From assembly GCA_902537325.1 (NCBI GenBank), contig CACBAT010000006.1:24111-88110 (forward strand): a stretch of DNA of 64,000 bases, in the 5' to 3' direction. This document shows, one piece after another, positions 55,416 through 64,000 of this stretch; the first letter of the stretch is position 1; each line of letters opens with the position of its first letter. This stretch comes from an uncultured Alphaproteobacteria bacterium. Lineage in GTDB: Bacteria > Pseudomonadota > Alphaproteobacteria > HIMB59 > GCA-002718135. Position numbers and translations under genes: made by a program. Under the pieces are notes generated by a model that was not told where the DNA came from, did no database searches, and saw nothing but the letters and a program-made list of their open reading frames with translations.

Positions 55416-57338
55416 TTATTTATTTTTTCTATTTTCAATTAAATTATCTACAACAGAAGGATCTGCTAAAGTAGAAGTATCACCTAAGTTTTCAAATTCA
55501 TTTGAGGCAATTTTTCGTAATATTCTTCTCATAATTTTTCCCGACCTTGTCTTAGGCAAACCTGCTGTCATATGTATAAAATCAGGTGTAGCAATTGGGC
55601 CAATTTTCTCTCTTATAGTTTGTTTCAATTCTAAGATTAAATCTTCCGAAGAATCAATACCTACTTTCAGAGATACATAACAATATAAACCATTGCCTTT
55701 AACATCATGAGGATAACCAACCACTGCTGCTTCAGAAACATCTTTGTGAGATACAAAAGCACTTTCAATTTCAGCTGTACCTAAATTATGACCCGATACA
55801 ATAATTACATCGTCTACTCTGCCTGTGATCCAATAATACCCATCTTTATCTCTTTTGCACCCATCACCTGTAAAATATTTTCCATCAAATTGAGAAAAAT
55901 AAGTATCAATAAATCTTTTATGATCTCCATAAACAGTTCGCATTTGACCAGGCCATGAACGTTTCATACATAACATCCCTTCACATTCACCTTCTAATTC
56001 ATTACCATTTTTATCAACAATACATGGTTCGATTCCATAAAAAGGTTTTGATGCAGAACCTGGTTTTAATTTTATAGCACCAGTCTGAGGCGATATTAGT
56101 ATTCCACCTGTCTCAGTTTGCCACCAGGTGTCTACAATTGGACATTTTGAATTTCCAGGTACTTCAAAGTACCATTTCCACGCTTCTGGATTAATTGGTT
56201 CACCAACTGTCCCTAAAAGTTTTAATGATGATCGATTAGTTTTTGTAACATAACCATCACCCTCTCGCATTAAAGCTCTAATTGCAGTTGGTGCTGTATA
56301 AAATATGTTAACTTTATGCTTATCAACAATTTGCCAAAACCTGGAAAAGTCAGGATAATTAGGCACACCCTCAAACATTAAAGTTGTTGCACCATTAGCA
56401 AGCGGTCCATAAATAATATAACTGTGCCCAGTTATCCAACCTATATCTGCAGTACACCAATATATATCTCCAACATTATAATTAAATATATATTCGTGCG
56501 TCATTGAAGCATAAACTATATAACCACCTGTTGTATGCATAACACCCTTGGGTTTACCAGTTGACCCTGAGGTATATAAAATAAATAAAGGATCTTCAGC
56601 GTTTAAGACTTCTGGTTCACAAATGCTATCAACTTCTTTTATCAGATCTTCATAAAATAAATCTCTATCTTTTTTTAACTGTATTTCTTTATTTGTTCTT
56701 TTAACAATTAAACACTTTTTAACATCAGGACATGATTCTAGTGCTTTATCTGTAGTTAATTTCAAAGGAATAGTTTTACCACCTCTAATTCCTTCATCTG
56801 CTGTTACAACATATTCAGATTTACAATCTTTAATTCTACCAGCTATAGACTCAGCAGAAAAACCACCAAAAATGATTGAGTGTACAGCGCCAATTCTTGC
56901 ACAAGCTAACATAATATAAGCTAGCTCAGGTATCATTGTTAAGTATATTGTTACTCGATCACCTTTTTTTACTCCAATTTTTTTTAGAACATTTGCTGCT
57001 TGTGATACTTTTATTAGAAGATCTCTGTAGGTTATTTTCTTTGTTTCATTTGGATCATCACCCTCCCAAATTATTGCAATCTTATCAGGATTATTTTTAG
57101 CATGCCTATCTATACAATTATAAGATACATTAAGATTGCCGTCTTCAAACCATTTAATATTTACATCATCTTTAGAATATTTTATATCTTTGATTTTTGT
57201 AAATTCTTTGATCCAATCGACTCTTTTTGCTTGATGTGCCCAAAATTCATCATTGTTTTGGAGAGAATTATCATACATTGAAGAATATTTTTCTTCATTA
57301 ACCTTCGCATTTTTAATCCATTCTTTTTTAATTTCCAT
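55416..57338 (-). CDS. acs: acetyl-CoA synthetase
   Basis: 640 residues, adenylate-forming family. [19 protein letters not shown] (about 255-273) is the AMP-binding P-loop, [10 protein letters not shown] (about 399-408) motif A5, [11 protein letters not shown] (about 511-521) the hinge, and [15 protein letters not shown] (about 593-607) bears the catalytic, acetylatable Lys. It activates acetate to acetyl-CoA. Length and organisation match Acs. Convergent with tdk at its 3' end. Confidence 0.95.
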   Translation of the reverse strand: MEIKKEWIKNAKVNEEKYSSMYDNSLQNNDEFWAHQAKRVDWIKEFTKIKDIKYSKDDVNIKWFEDGNLNVSYNCIDRHAKNNPDKIAIIWEGDDPNETKKITYRDLLIKVSQAANVLKKIGVKKGDRVTIYLTMIPELAYIMLACARIGAVHSIIFGGFSAESIAGRIKDCKSEYVVTADEGIRGGKTIPLKLTTDKALESCPDVKKCLIVKRTNKEIQLKKDRDLFYEDLIKEVDSICEPEVLNAEDPLFILYTSGSTGKPKGVMHTTGGYIVYASMTHEYIFNYNVGDIYWCTADIGWITGHSYIIYGPLANGATTLMFEGVPNYPDFSRFWQIVDKHKVNIFYTAPTAIRALMREGDGYVTKTNRSSLKLLGTVGEPINPEAWKWYFEVPGNSKCPIVDTWWQTETGGILISPQTGAIKLKPGSASKPFYGIEPCIVDKNGNELEGECEGMLCMKRSWPGQMRTVYGDHKRFIDTYFSQFDGKYFTGDGCKRDKDGYYWITGRVDDVIIVSGHNLGTAEIESAFVSHKDVSEAAVVGYPHDVKGNGLYCYVSLKVGIDSSEDLILELKQTIREKIGPIATPDFIHMTAGLPKTRSGKIMRRILRKIASNEFENLGDTSTLADPSVVDNLIENRKNK

Positions 57339-57394
57339 AATAAGAAAGTAATTCTAATTAATTTAAATATCAACAATAAACTATTTTTTCAAAG

Positions 57395-57799
57395 CTAATT
57401 TGACATTTTAATAATTATATTCCATTCAGTTTTATTTAAAGGCATTACGGAGAGCCTACTTTGTTTAACAAGCGCTATATTTTTTAACTTACTATTTTCT
57501 TTTATCTGATCGAGAGAAACTGGGTTTTTTAGTTTTTTTGTTGCTTTAACATCAACTACAACAAAACGACCTGTTTTATCAGTAGGATCTGGATAATACT
57601 CTTTTACTATTTTAACAATACCAACAATACTTCTTTCTGTAACTGAGTGATAAAAAAAACATAAATCATTTTTTTTCATATCTTTCAAATTATTTCTGGC
57701 TTGATAATTTCGAACTCCATCCCACATGGATGCACCCTCCTTGACTTGGTTATCCCAAGACCATGCATCAGGTTCAGATTTCAACAACCAGTATTTCAT
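57395..57799 (-). CDS. EVE-domain protein
   Basis: 134 residues: MKYWLLKSEPDAWSWDNQVKEG at the N-terminus and MWDGVRNYQARNNLKDMKKNDLCFFYHS (about 25-52) are typical of the EVE (thymocyte nuclear protein 1) family of PUA-like folds. EVE domains bind modified bases in DNA or RNA. As a single-domain housekeeping version it is common in alphaproteobacteria. It lies between acs and tsaD on the same strand. Confidence 0.9.
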   Translation of the reverse strand: MKYWLLKSEPDAWSWDNQVKEGASMWDGVRNYQARNNLKDMKKNDLCFFYHSVTERSIVGIVKIVKEYYPDPTDKTGRFVVVDVKATKKLKNPVSLDQIKENSKLKNIALVKQSRLSVMPLNKTEWNIIIKMSN

Positions 57800-57839
57800 T
57801 TTAATGTTTCTTTAGTTTGAACTTTTTACAAGATTAATT

Positions 57840-58850
57840 CTATAATACACTTCTTACTCCTAATCTAGGCATTGGTTTAAAAAATAAATCATTTCTTTCT
57901 TTTTTATAAAATTTTATACATGCCCAAGCAATCATTGCAGCATTGTCTCCCATCATTTCTTTTATAGGATAATAAATCTCAATATTTTTTTTGACAAAAA
58001 AATTCTCTATTTTACTTCGAATATATTTATTATTTGATACTCCTCCAACTACAGAAATTGATCTTATATTTTTATTTTCAGAACCTAATCTTTTTAACCC
58101 TCTTTCTAACTTTTCAATAAGAATTTCAGTAATATTTTTTTGAAATGATGCTGACAAATCTTCTATAAATTTTTTATCAACTTTATTTTTTTTTGTTAAA
58201 AGATTTATATTAGTTTTAATACCAGAAAAAGAAAAATTAAAATTTTTTTCTTTAACTAATGGTTTTGGTAAAACAAATTTATCCTCATTCCCTTTAAGGG
58301 CTTGTTTTTCAATCTCGCTACCCCCAGGATATGATAGACCAATTAATTTTGCTGTTTTGTCAAAAGCTTCTCCTATTGCATCATCAACACTTTGTCCTAA
58401 TAGCTCTATTTCATTTTCATTTTTCATCAAATAAACCTGAGTATGACCTCCTGTTAAAAGCAAGATGAGATTTGGAAATTTAATATTGTTGTTAAAACTT
58501 GTAGACAATATGTGTCCTTCAAGATGATTAGTTGGAATGAATGGTTTGTTAAAAGAGATTGCTAAAGATTTGGTATAAGTTGAGCCAACCAATAAACTTC
58601 CTATAAGTCCCGGTCCGCAAGTAGCAGTAAAAACATCTATTTCTTTTGGATCTATTTTTTTATTATTAAATAAATCATTTGTTATTATTTGTATTTTTTC
58701 TAAATGTGATCTTGAAGCTAACTCTGGAACAACACCCCCATGTTTTTTATGAATTTCCTGAGAAAAAGTAATATGTTCTACAATAGAGTTATTTTCCATT
58801 AGACATATTGATGTTTCGTCGCACGAAGTTTCTGTAGCAAATACAAGCAT
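57840..58850 (-). CDS. tsaD: tRNA N6-threonylcarbamoyladenosine transferase
   Basis: 336 residues from the ATG at 58850 (MLVFATETSCDETSICL), preferred over a TTG 13 codons earlier. The metal-binding HLEGH (about 107-111) in PTNHLEGHILST, FKMSVDDAIGEAFDK-type block SVDDAIGEAFDKTAKLIGLSYPGG and VVGGVSNNKYIR (about 267-278) are diagnostic. It catalyses the last step of t6A37 synthesis. It diverges from the mic60-hemY pair; in many alphaproteobacteria hemC and hemD stand between, and are absent here. Confidence 0.94.
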   Translation of the reverse strand: MLVFATETSCDETSICLMENNSIVEHITFSQEIHKKHGGVVPELASRSHLEKIQIITNDLFNNKKIDPKEIDVFTATCGPGLIGSLLVGSTYTKSLAISFNKPFIPTNHLEGHILSTSFNNNIKFPNLILLLTGGHTQVYLMKNENEIELLGQSVDDAIGEAFDKTAKLIGLSYPGGSEIEKQALKGNEDKFVLPKPLVKEKNFNFSFSGIKTNINLLTKKNKVDKKFIEDLSASFQKNITEILIEKLERGLKRLGSENKNIRSISVVGGVSNNKYIRSKIENFFVKKNIEIYYPIKEMMGDNAAMIAWACIKFYKKERNDLFFKPMPRLGVRSVL

Positions 58851-58912
58851 ATTTTTTTTGGTATAGTATTTTACACTGTTAAACAACAAACTAATAATGC
58901 TAAAAAAAGGGC

Positions 58913-59797
58913 ATGAAAAAAGTTTTTGATAGTTTTTATGTTTTTTCTAAATTTTCATTAAGCTTTATTCTTTTATTATGTGTTTTTTTCTTAATTTATC
59001 TTCTCTATACAAATTATCAAAATGAAGATGAAGTATCAAAACTTCAGATTGAGTTAGAAAATGAACTTAGAGAAAATATTGATAAAAACTCTGAATTTAT
59101 TAAAAATATATCTAAAGAACTATTAGAAACAAAAACAGTTTTAACAAATATAGAAAAACTTATTAAAGAAAACTCAAATAAAGAATCAAAAGTTGATTTA
59201 ATGTCAATCAATGAAAGTATAGAATTATTAAATAAGAATTTCAATTCTCTAAATTACGAAATTTCTTCTATAAAAAATAAAAATATTGAAGATCAGTCTA
59301 ATAATAACCCTGAACTAGTAAATCAATCTATCAATGAAGTAGTTGAATTAATAAAAATTAAATATGAAAACAACATGGATTTTGATAGAGAGCTCAAATA
59401 CCTTGAAGTAATTTTAGAAAATAATAAAAACCCTATTTTGGAAAAATTATCAATTCTAAAAAGGAATAAATACAAAGGTCATTTATTTTTAGAAGATCAA
59501 TTTAATGATGAAGTTAATTCATATTTGAAAAATATTGCGAATAATAACAATAGTTTATTTAATAAAATTTTTTTACCTTACATAAACCTCTCTCCATCTT
59601 CAGAAAATACTATTTCAGATGAAAAAATTTTAATAATAGAGGAAACTAAATTTTTTATTAAAAATAGAAACATAACTAAAGCTTATGAAAGTATAAGTAG
59701 AATAGAAAATTATAAAGTTTTTTTTAAAGTTTCTTTAAATGAGATGTATAACTATAATAGTTTTATAACAGAAATATCAAAATTAAATAATGTATAG
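58913..59797 (+). CDS. Mic60/mitofilin-like inner-membrane protein
   Basis: 294 residues. An N-terminal membrane segment (about 13-33, SLSFILLLCVFFLIYLLYTNY) is followed by a long coiled-coil of Glu/Lys/Leu repeats (about 38-150), and a C-terminal helical region (about 155-290) in the mitofilin position. The layout and its place upstream of hemY match alphaproteobacterial Mic60, which shapes intracytoplasmic membranes and contacts outer-membrane proteins. It is shorter than most (usually 350-450). The end overlaps hemY by 8 bases. Sequence identity is low, so context counts. Confidence 0.65.
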   Translation: MKKVFDSFYVFSKFSLSFILLLCVFFLIYLLYTNYQNEDEVSKLQIELENELRENIDKNSEFIKNISKELLETKTVLTNIEKLIKENSNKESKVDLMSINESIELLNKNFNSLNYEISSIKNKNIEDQSNNNPELVNQSINEVVELIKIKYENNMDFDRELKYLEVILENNKNPILEKLSILKRNKYKGHLFLEDQFNDEVNSYLKNIANNNNSLFNKIFLPYINLSPSSENTISDEKILIIEETKFFIKNRNITKAYESISRIENYKVFFKVSLNEMYNYNSFITEISKLNNV

Positions 59798-61091
59798 ATT
59801 TTCAATTTTTGTTTTACAGCTTTTGTTATTAATCGTAGCACTAACTTTTATTTTTACCAATCCATTTATTATATCCTTAGATATAGGTAATTTAAAATAT
59901 TCTTTTTCTTCTAATTTATTTGCTGTTGTTTTTATATCTTTTATTTTTCTATTATATTTGGCATTTTATTTATTCTTCCGATCAAGATTTTCACTTGGTA
60001 AATATTTCTTAAAAAATAAATATAATAAAATTGAAAAAGGTTACTTACACTTTGTCGACGCAATGATAGCTGTTGCAAACAAAGATAATAAGACAGCTTT
60101 AAAATCACATAAAAAAATGGTTAATTATCTTAAAGATGACCCATCATTATCTCTATTACTAAAGTCAGAAGTTTTAAAGATTGAAAAAAAATTTCCTGAA
60201 TTAAACAATGTTTATGAAGATATGATTAAATCAAAAAAGACTGAAACACTTGGATATAGAGGTTTAATGGAACAAAATTTAAGAAATCAAGATTATCATC
60301 ATGCTTTCTTATATGGAGAAAAATTATTTTCAATTAATCCAAATATTGAAAAACTTTATGACACACTAATATTTATTGCTGCAAAAACAAAAAACTGGAA
60401 TCAAATAATTTTATTATCAGATAAAGCTTTTTCAAATAAATTAATAAGTAAAAATGATTTAAATGAAAATAAATCCATAGGTTTTTATGAAATAGCCAAA
60501 ATAAAATTTGATAGTGACATTAAAGATGCTCTTAAAAATATTTTAAAAGCTATAGACTTGAAAAAAAATTTTCCTCCATATGTAAAGCTTCATTTAGAAA
60601 TTATTGCTGGCTTAAATGATAAAAGAAACCTTAAAAAATTAATCAAAAAATATTGGAGTATAAATCCATCTTCTCTTCTTCGTTCTATCATAATAAAAAT
60701 ACTTAATGATAAGGATCTTACCGATATAAAATTCATAAATGAAATAATTAAAAATAATGCTAGTGCAGAAGAATCGAAAAAACTTTTAATTTATTTTGCT
60801 ATAAAAAATTTAAAATGGGATATTGCTAGAGAGAAAATTATTGGAATGATTGGCTCTAGTCCTTCTAGGGATATCTGTTATTTTATGTCTGATATAGAGC
60901 TTGGAGAAAATAATGATAAGCAAAAAAGTGATGCTTGGCTAATGAGAGCTCAAAATGCTAAATTGCAAAATAGTTGGATATGTAGAATTACAAATCAATC
61001 ACAAGAGGAATGGAGCTCTTTATCTAACTCAGGAAACTATAATTCTCTTGTTTGGACATCTCCAATGATGATAAGACAAAATAACAATTAA
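59790..61091 (+). CDS. HemY-like TPR membrane protein
   Basis: 433 residues. Two N-terminal membrane helices (about 5-25 and 42-64), separated by an NPFIISLDIGNLKYSFSSNL loop, form the HemY_N domain, and the rest is TPR-like helices (EQNLRNQDYHHAFLYGEKLF, about 159-178). The C-terminus has a SDAWLMRAQNAKLQNSWICRITNQSQEEWSSL block (about 379-410) also typical of alphaproteobacterial HemY. Its role in heme metabolism is not established. Overlaps mic60 and precedes a glycosyltransferase gene by one base. Confidence 0.8.
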   Translation: MYRFSIFVLQLLLLIVALTFIFTNPFIISLDIGNLKYSFSSNLFAVVFISFIFLLYLAFYLFFRSRFSLGKYFLKNKYNKIEKGYLHFVDAMIAVANKDNKTALKSHKKMVNYLKDDPSLSLLLKSEVLKIEKKFPELNNVYEDMIKSKKTETLGYRGLMEQNLRNQDYHHAFLYGEKLFSINPNIEKLYDTLIFIAAKTKNWNQIILLSDKAFSNKLISKNDLNENKSIGFYEIAKIKFDSDIKDALKNILKAIDLKKNFPPYVKLHLEIIAGLNDKRNLKKLIKKYWSINPSSLLRSIIIKILNDKDLTDIKFINEIIKNNASAEESKKLLIYFAIKNLKWDIAREKIIGMIGSSPSRDICYFMSDIELGENNDKQKSDAWLMRAQNAKLQNSWICRITNQSQEEWSSLSNSGNYNSLVWTSPMMIRQNNN

Positions 61092-61092
61092 T

Positions 61093-61788
61093 ATGAAATT
61101 AAACTTTTTTATAGGTTATGACTCTAAAGAAGATATAGCTTACAGAGTTTGCAAGTATTCACTTTTAAAACGAACCAATGCCGATGTAAATGTTGTATCT
61201 TTAAAAATTGATGAACTTATTGCCAAAGACTTGTACACAAGGAATGTAGATCCTTTAGCATCTACACAATTTACTTACTCAAGATTTTTAGTTCCTAAGC
61301 TTATGAATTATCAAGGTTGGGCGGTTTTTTGTGACTGTGATTTCATTTTTTTAGGAGATGTTTCTAATTTATTCAACCAACTTGATGAGTCTAAGGCAGT
61401 ATATTGTGTTAAACATGACTATACTCCCAAAGAGAGGCATAAAATGGATGGTCAAAAACAAACAATATATCCAAGAAAAAATTGGTCTAGTTTTATCCTA
61501 TATAACTGTTCTCATCCTAGTACAAAAAAACTAACGGTTGAAAAAGTGAATAATGAAACCGGTGCATTTCTGCACCAATTTAAATGGTGTGAAGATAATG
61601 AAATTGGATCATTGGATGAACGTTGGAATTGGCTAGAGGGGTGGACTTCAGGTCATAATAATAAAAAACCTTACGCAGTGCATTATACCCGAGGTGGACC
61701 ATGGTTTTCTGAATGGCAGGATGTTGAATTCTCTAATGAATGGTTAGTAGAAAGAGATGAATATCTTGCTAACAAATTTAAATTATAA
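61093..61788 (+). CDS. putative glycosyltransferase (GT8-like)
   Basis: 231 residues. The N-terminal FFIGYDSKEDIAYRVCKYSLL (about 5-25) is typical of a GT8-like GT-A fold, and AVFCDCDFIFLGDV (about 77-90) supplies the DxD metal site. Late motifs GWTSGHNNKKPYAVHYTRGGPWFSEW (about 189-214) include HYTRGGPW, typical of this marine group. It likely transfers a sugar to a cell-surface acceptor. It follows hemY closely; its end overlaps the convergent TPR gene by 6 bases. Confidence 0.7.
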   Translation: MKLNFFIGYDSKEDIAYRVCKYSLLKRTNADVNVVSLKIDELIAKDLYTRNVDPLASTQFTYSRFLVPKLMNYQGWAVFCDCDFIFLGDVSNLFNQLDESKAVYCVKHDYTPKERHKMDGQKQTIYPRKNWSSFILYNCSHPSTKKLTVEKVNNETGAFLHQFKWCEDNEIGSLDERWNWLEGWTSGHNNKKPYAVHYTRGGPWFSEWQDVEFSNEWLVERDEYLANKFKL

Positions 61789-63570
61789 ATTTAAAAAATT
61801 TTTTAAAAAATTAGAATTGTTGAAAAAACTTTTTTTATCAATTAACTCAATAGAACTATACCAAGGAGTCTTATTTGTTTTTTGATTCCAATAGTGAAAG
61901 AGAGAATAATTCTCAGGTTTAATTAAAATTGTTTTTACTCCTAGGGATCCAGCTAAATGCGCAGTGCTATTACTAATTGTAATAAAAATATCTAGTTCTT
62001 TCAAAAGTGAGCCAATTTTTTCAAAATCATTATATAAATCAAGGTCTTTAATACTCAATATTTTATTATTTGATTTATTATTAAAAATCTTAATCTCATC
62101 CTCAACATCACCATATTGTAAGTTAAAAATATCACAATCTGATAAGCTAAAGATATTTTTAAAATCCTCTAAATTAAGTGATTTATCAAGTGCATATCTA
62201 TTGTTAAAACTTTTCCATGACAGTCCTATTTTGTATTTTTTTTTGTATACAGATATTCTACTTTTTATATCTTCAACACTTTTTTTGTCTAAACTAACGA
62301 ATGAGTTTTTTTTAAAATCATTTATATTTTTACGAAAGTATCTCCCCAAACTTCCCGCATACAGGACAAAGTCGATTTTATTAAATTTTTCGTTATTATT
62401 TGTAACATTTCCTATCTCAACAAATTTTTCAGCATATTTTGGAAATGATCTACGAAATAGAGTCAATAAACGATAGTCACATTCAATAATTATATTTTCA
62501 ATATTATTCAATATATCTCCATACATTGAACTATAGAGTATTTCATCTCCAACGCCCTGTTCACGTACAACTAAAAAACTCGCCTTTTTATTATTAATTG
62601 TATTAGATCTATACAATTTGCTATTTAATTTTTGCACATAATCATTTTTTTTTACATAATTATCTAAATCTAATCTTCCTTCAAAATACTTCCAGCCTTT
62701 TTTAAAATCATGATCTTTAAGATATATAAATGAAATTGTTTTTTGAATATCTCCATCATTTTTTTTCATTTGTAATGCTTTAATACTATTGTTTAAAGCT
62801 GTTTTATGATCGCCTAAATCAAAATAAATTTTTGATAAATTATTATAAATATAAGCATTATTTGGGTTTAACATCAGAGCTTTTTTGTAGTATTTAATTG
62901 CCTTATCGTAATTAAGTTCCTCTCTATAAAAACCTGCAATATTATTTAAAACATGAAAGGATGAGCTATCTAGTTTTAGGGCTTTTAAATAATATTTTTC
63001 AGCTTTTATTTTTTCACGTTTTTCAACATATGTTCTTCCTAATGAATTCAATGCAGAAAGATTTTCGGGATTAATATTTAATATATTCTCAAATATCTTA
63101 ATTGCTTCAGTATAATTACCTTCATGGAAGAAGCATTGACCAACTATGCTTAATGCAGATAAATCTTTATTATTTTTTTTAAGATATAACATACAAATTT
63201 TTTTTGACTCTTCAATTCTATTTAATTTGTAAAGAACGAATGCTTTATCTTTATTCACTCCTTCAATTTCTTTAATCTTTAAAATGTTATCAATTGTTTT
63301 AAGCGCATCATAATATTTTCCCTCTACAATATCTATATTGTAGAGATTAATCATAGCCTTTACATTGTTTTCATTTTTTATTAGATAATTATAATTCAAA
63401 CGAGCTTCTTTATTTAAATTTAATTTTTGCTGAATTACAGCTAAGTTATATCTTAGAAGATTGTTATTTTCATTTTTTTTGAAGATTTTTTTTAGTTCAT
63501 TATAACTTTTTATTTTATCCCCGGTTTCAAATTTTTTAAGAAGACTATTAATTTGAAAATTTAAATTCAT
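61783..63570 (-). CDS. TPR-glycosyltransferase (GT9/GT41-like) protein
   Basis: 595 residues. About 30-295 are tandem TPR units (for example NYTEAIKIFENILNINPENLSALNSLGRTYVEK; NYDKAIKYYKKALMLNPNNAYIYNNLSKIYFDLG). The C-terminal third has FLVVREQGVGDEILYSS (about 331-347), KIGLSWKS (about 441-448) and ITISNSTAHLAGSLGVKTILI (about 534-554), typical of GT9/heptosyltransferase-like or O-GlcNAc-transferase-like domains. It may glycosylate proteins or surface structures. Its start overlaps by 23 bases the end of an upstream paralogue. Confidence 0.8.
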   Translation of the reverse strand: MNLNFQINSLLKKFETGDKIKSYNELKKIFKKNENNNLLRYNLAVIQQKLNLNKEARLNYNYLIKNENNVKAMINLYNIDIVEGKYYDALKTIDNILKIKEIEGVNKDKAFVLYKLNRIEESKKICMLYLKKNNKDLSALSIVGQCFFHEGNYTEAIKIFENILNINPENLSALNSLGRTYVEKREKIKAEKYYLKALKLDSSSFHVLNNIAGFYREELNYDKAIKYYKKALMLNPNNAYIYNNLSKIYFDLGDHKTALNNSIKALQMKKNDGDIQKTISFIYLKDHDFKKGWKYFEGRLDLDNYVKKNDYVQKLNSKLYRSNTINNKKASFLVVREQGVGDEILYSSMYGDILNNIENIIIECDYRLLTLFRRSFPKYAEKFVEIGNVTNNNEKFNKIDFVLYAGSLGRYFRKNINDFKKNSFVSLDKKSVEDIKSRISVYKKKYKIGLSWKSFNNRYALDKSLNLEDFKNIFSLSDCDIFNLQYGDVEDEIKIFNNKSNNKILSIKDLDLYNDFEKIGSLLKELDIFITISNSTAHLAGSLGVKTILIKPENYSLFHYWNQKTNKTPWYSSIELIDKKSFFNNSNFLKNFLNL

Positions 63571-64000
63571 TATTCTTTTCTAAAATATTATTTATTTGTT
63601 TTATTGTATTATTAACTGACTTTTCAATTCCTAACACCTTTATATTTTTGTACCATATAGATGAACCACTATTTGTATTCCAATAATAATAAGTAGAAGA
63701 TTTTTTAGGGCATATTAGTATTGTTGGTATGCCAAGTGCTCCTGCAAAATGAGCTGTTGAGTTACTAACTGTTATTAATAAATCTAAATTTTTAAGTAAA
63801 CCCATGCAAGACTCTATATCATTATACAAATCTAAATCACTAATCACTTCTAACTTCTTATTTTTACTCAATATATACTTTATATCTGAGTCTATATTTC
63901 CATATTGTAAGTTTATAATTATTCTATCGTCAGTAAATAGTGAATCAAAATCCTTTATTGATAATGATTTTAAACTCCCGTAAATATTTACTTTACTTTT
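63548..64000 (-). CDS. TPR-glycosyltransferase paralogue, C-terminal part, cut by window edge
   Basis: The frame is open to the right edge (151 codons visible). The visible C-terminus, SLKSLSIKDFDSLFTDDRIIINLQYGNIDSDI then VSNSTAHFAGALGIPTILICPKKSSTYYYWNTNSGSSIWY, aligns motif for motif with the downstream gene (KSLNLEDF..; ISNSTAHLAGSLGVKTILIK..; YYWN/HYWN). Thus it is a tandem paralogue with the same GT9/GT41-like domain, most probably with a TPR N-terminus outside the window. Its stop overlaps the start of the next gene by 23 bases. Confidence 0.8.
   Translation of the reverse strand, partial: KSKVNIYGSLKSLSIKDFDSLFTDDRIIINLQYGNIDSDIKYILSKNKKLEVISDLDLYNDIESCMGLLKNLDLLITVSNSTAHFAGALGIPTILICPKKSSTYYYWNTNSGSSIWYKNIKVLGIEKSVNNTIKQINNILEKNNEFKFSN

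Noticed and set aside
1..64000. CRISPR array, rRNA genes, transposases, riboswitches
   Set aside because: No regularly spaced repeats, no rRNA-like stretch, no transposase and no known riboswitch pattern seen; the only spaced repeats are the tRNA-Gly ends, which are kilobases apart.

Overview
The window is AT-rich, densely packed chromosomal DNA from a streamlined alphaproteobacterium, most likely a marine oligotroph of the SAR11 / HIMB59 / AEGEAN-169 kind. This is an inference from gene content and order: rho-mnmE-mnmG-rsmG-parA-parB beside dnaQ-coaE-aroE-maf, a Tim44-domain protein, a Mic60-HemY pair, an rsmB-heparinase-like-purH operon, and a carotenoid-to-retinal operon. Gene ends commonly overlap by 4-20 bases, both in operons and at convergent stops.

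Region 1 (1-5432): the end of a membrane glycosyltransferase and a DUF3108 protein, then a leftward run smr / GH24 lysozyme / Tim44 / dnaQ / coaE / aroE / maf. Region 2 (5433-5854): a 422-bp AT-rich divergent gap, a candidate origin. Region 3 (5855-12562): rightward rho, mnmE, mnmG, rsmG, parA, parB, with two parS-like palindromes beside mnmG. Region 4 (12552-25627): holA, lptE, leuS, DUF3576, a strongly expressed-looking porin, yggS, a winged-helix regulator, lolA, ftsK, a UbiH-type hydroxylase, a LON-domain protein, a thioredoxin-TPR protein and a YbaK-type deacylase. Region 5 (25685-29933): crtI-crtB-crtY-blh, making retinal from GGPP; neither crtE nor a rhodopsin is in the window.

Region 6 (29988-40460) is the most unusual. 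A tRNA-Gly(GCC) gene is followed by a tyrosine recombinase, and the 3' part of that tRNA recurs three more times downstream (37618, 39151, 40410). The repeats cut the region into modules: one with the integrase, a 44-aa membrane peptide, an RND/MMPL - LolA-like - outer-membrane-protein operon and a hydrolase; a 1.6-kb module with a small ORF and one sulfotransferase; and a 1.3-kb module with only a sulfotransferase. It looks like an array of tRNA-targeted cassettes, several lacking their own integrase. The copies at 30012 and 39151 are identical over 51 bp and would bound a 9.1-kb unit.

Region 7 (40559-50288) is a surface-modification island: SAM methyltransferases, two more sulfotransferases, glycosyltransferase-like proteins, two 2OG-Fe(II) oxygenases and a broken acyltransferase-SGNH gene, with looser spacing and mixed strands. 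Region 8 (50361-64000) returns to core genes: purH (split into two overlapping ORFs at its domain boundary), a heparinase-like gene, rsmB, tdk, acs, an EVE protein, tsaD, mic60 and hemY, then a glycosyltransferase and two tandem TPR-glycosyltransferase genes, the last running off the right edge. I saw no rRNA genes, CRISPR arrays or transposases.
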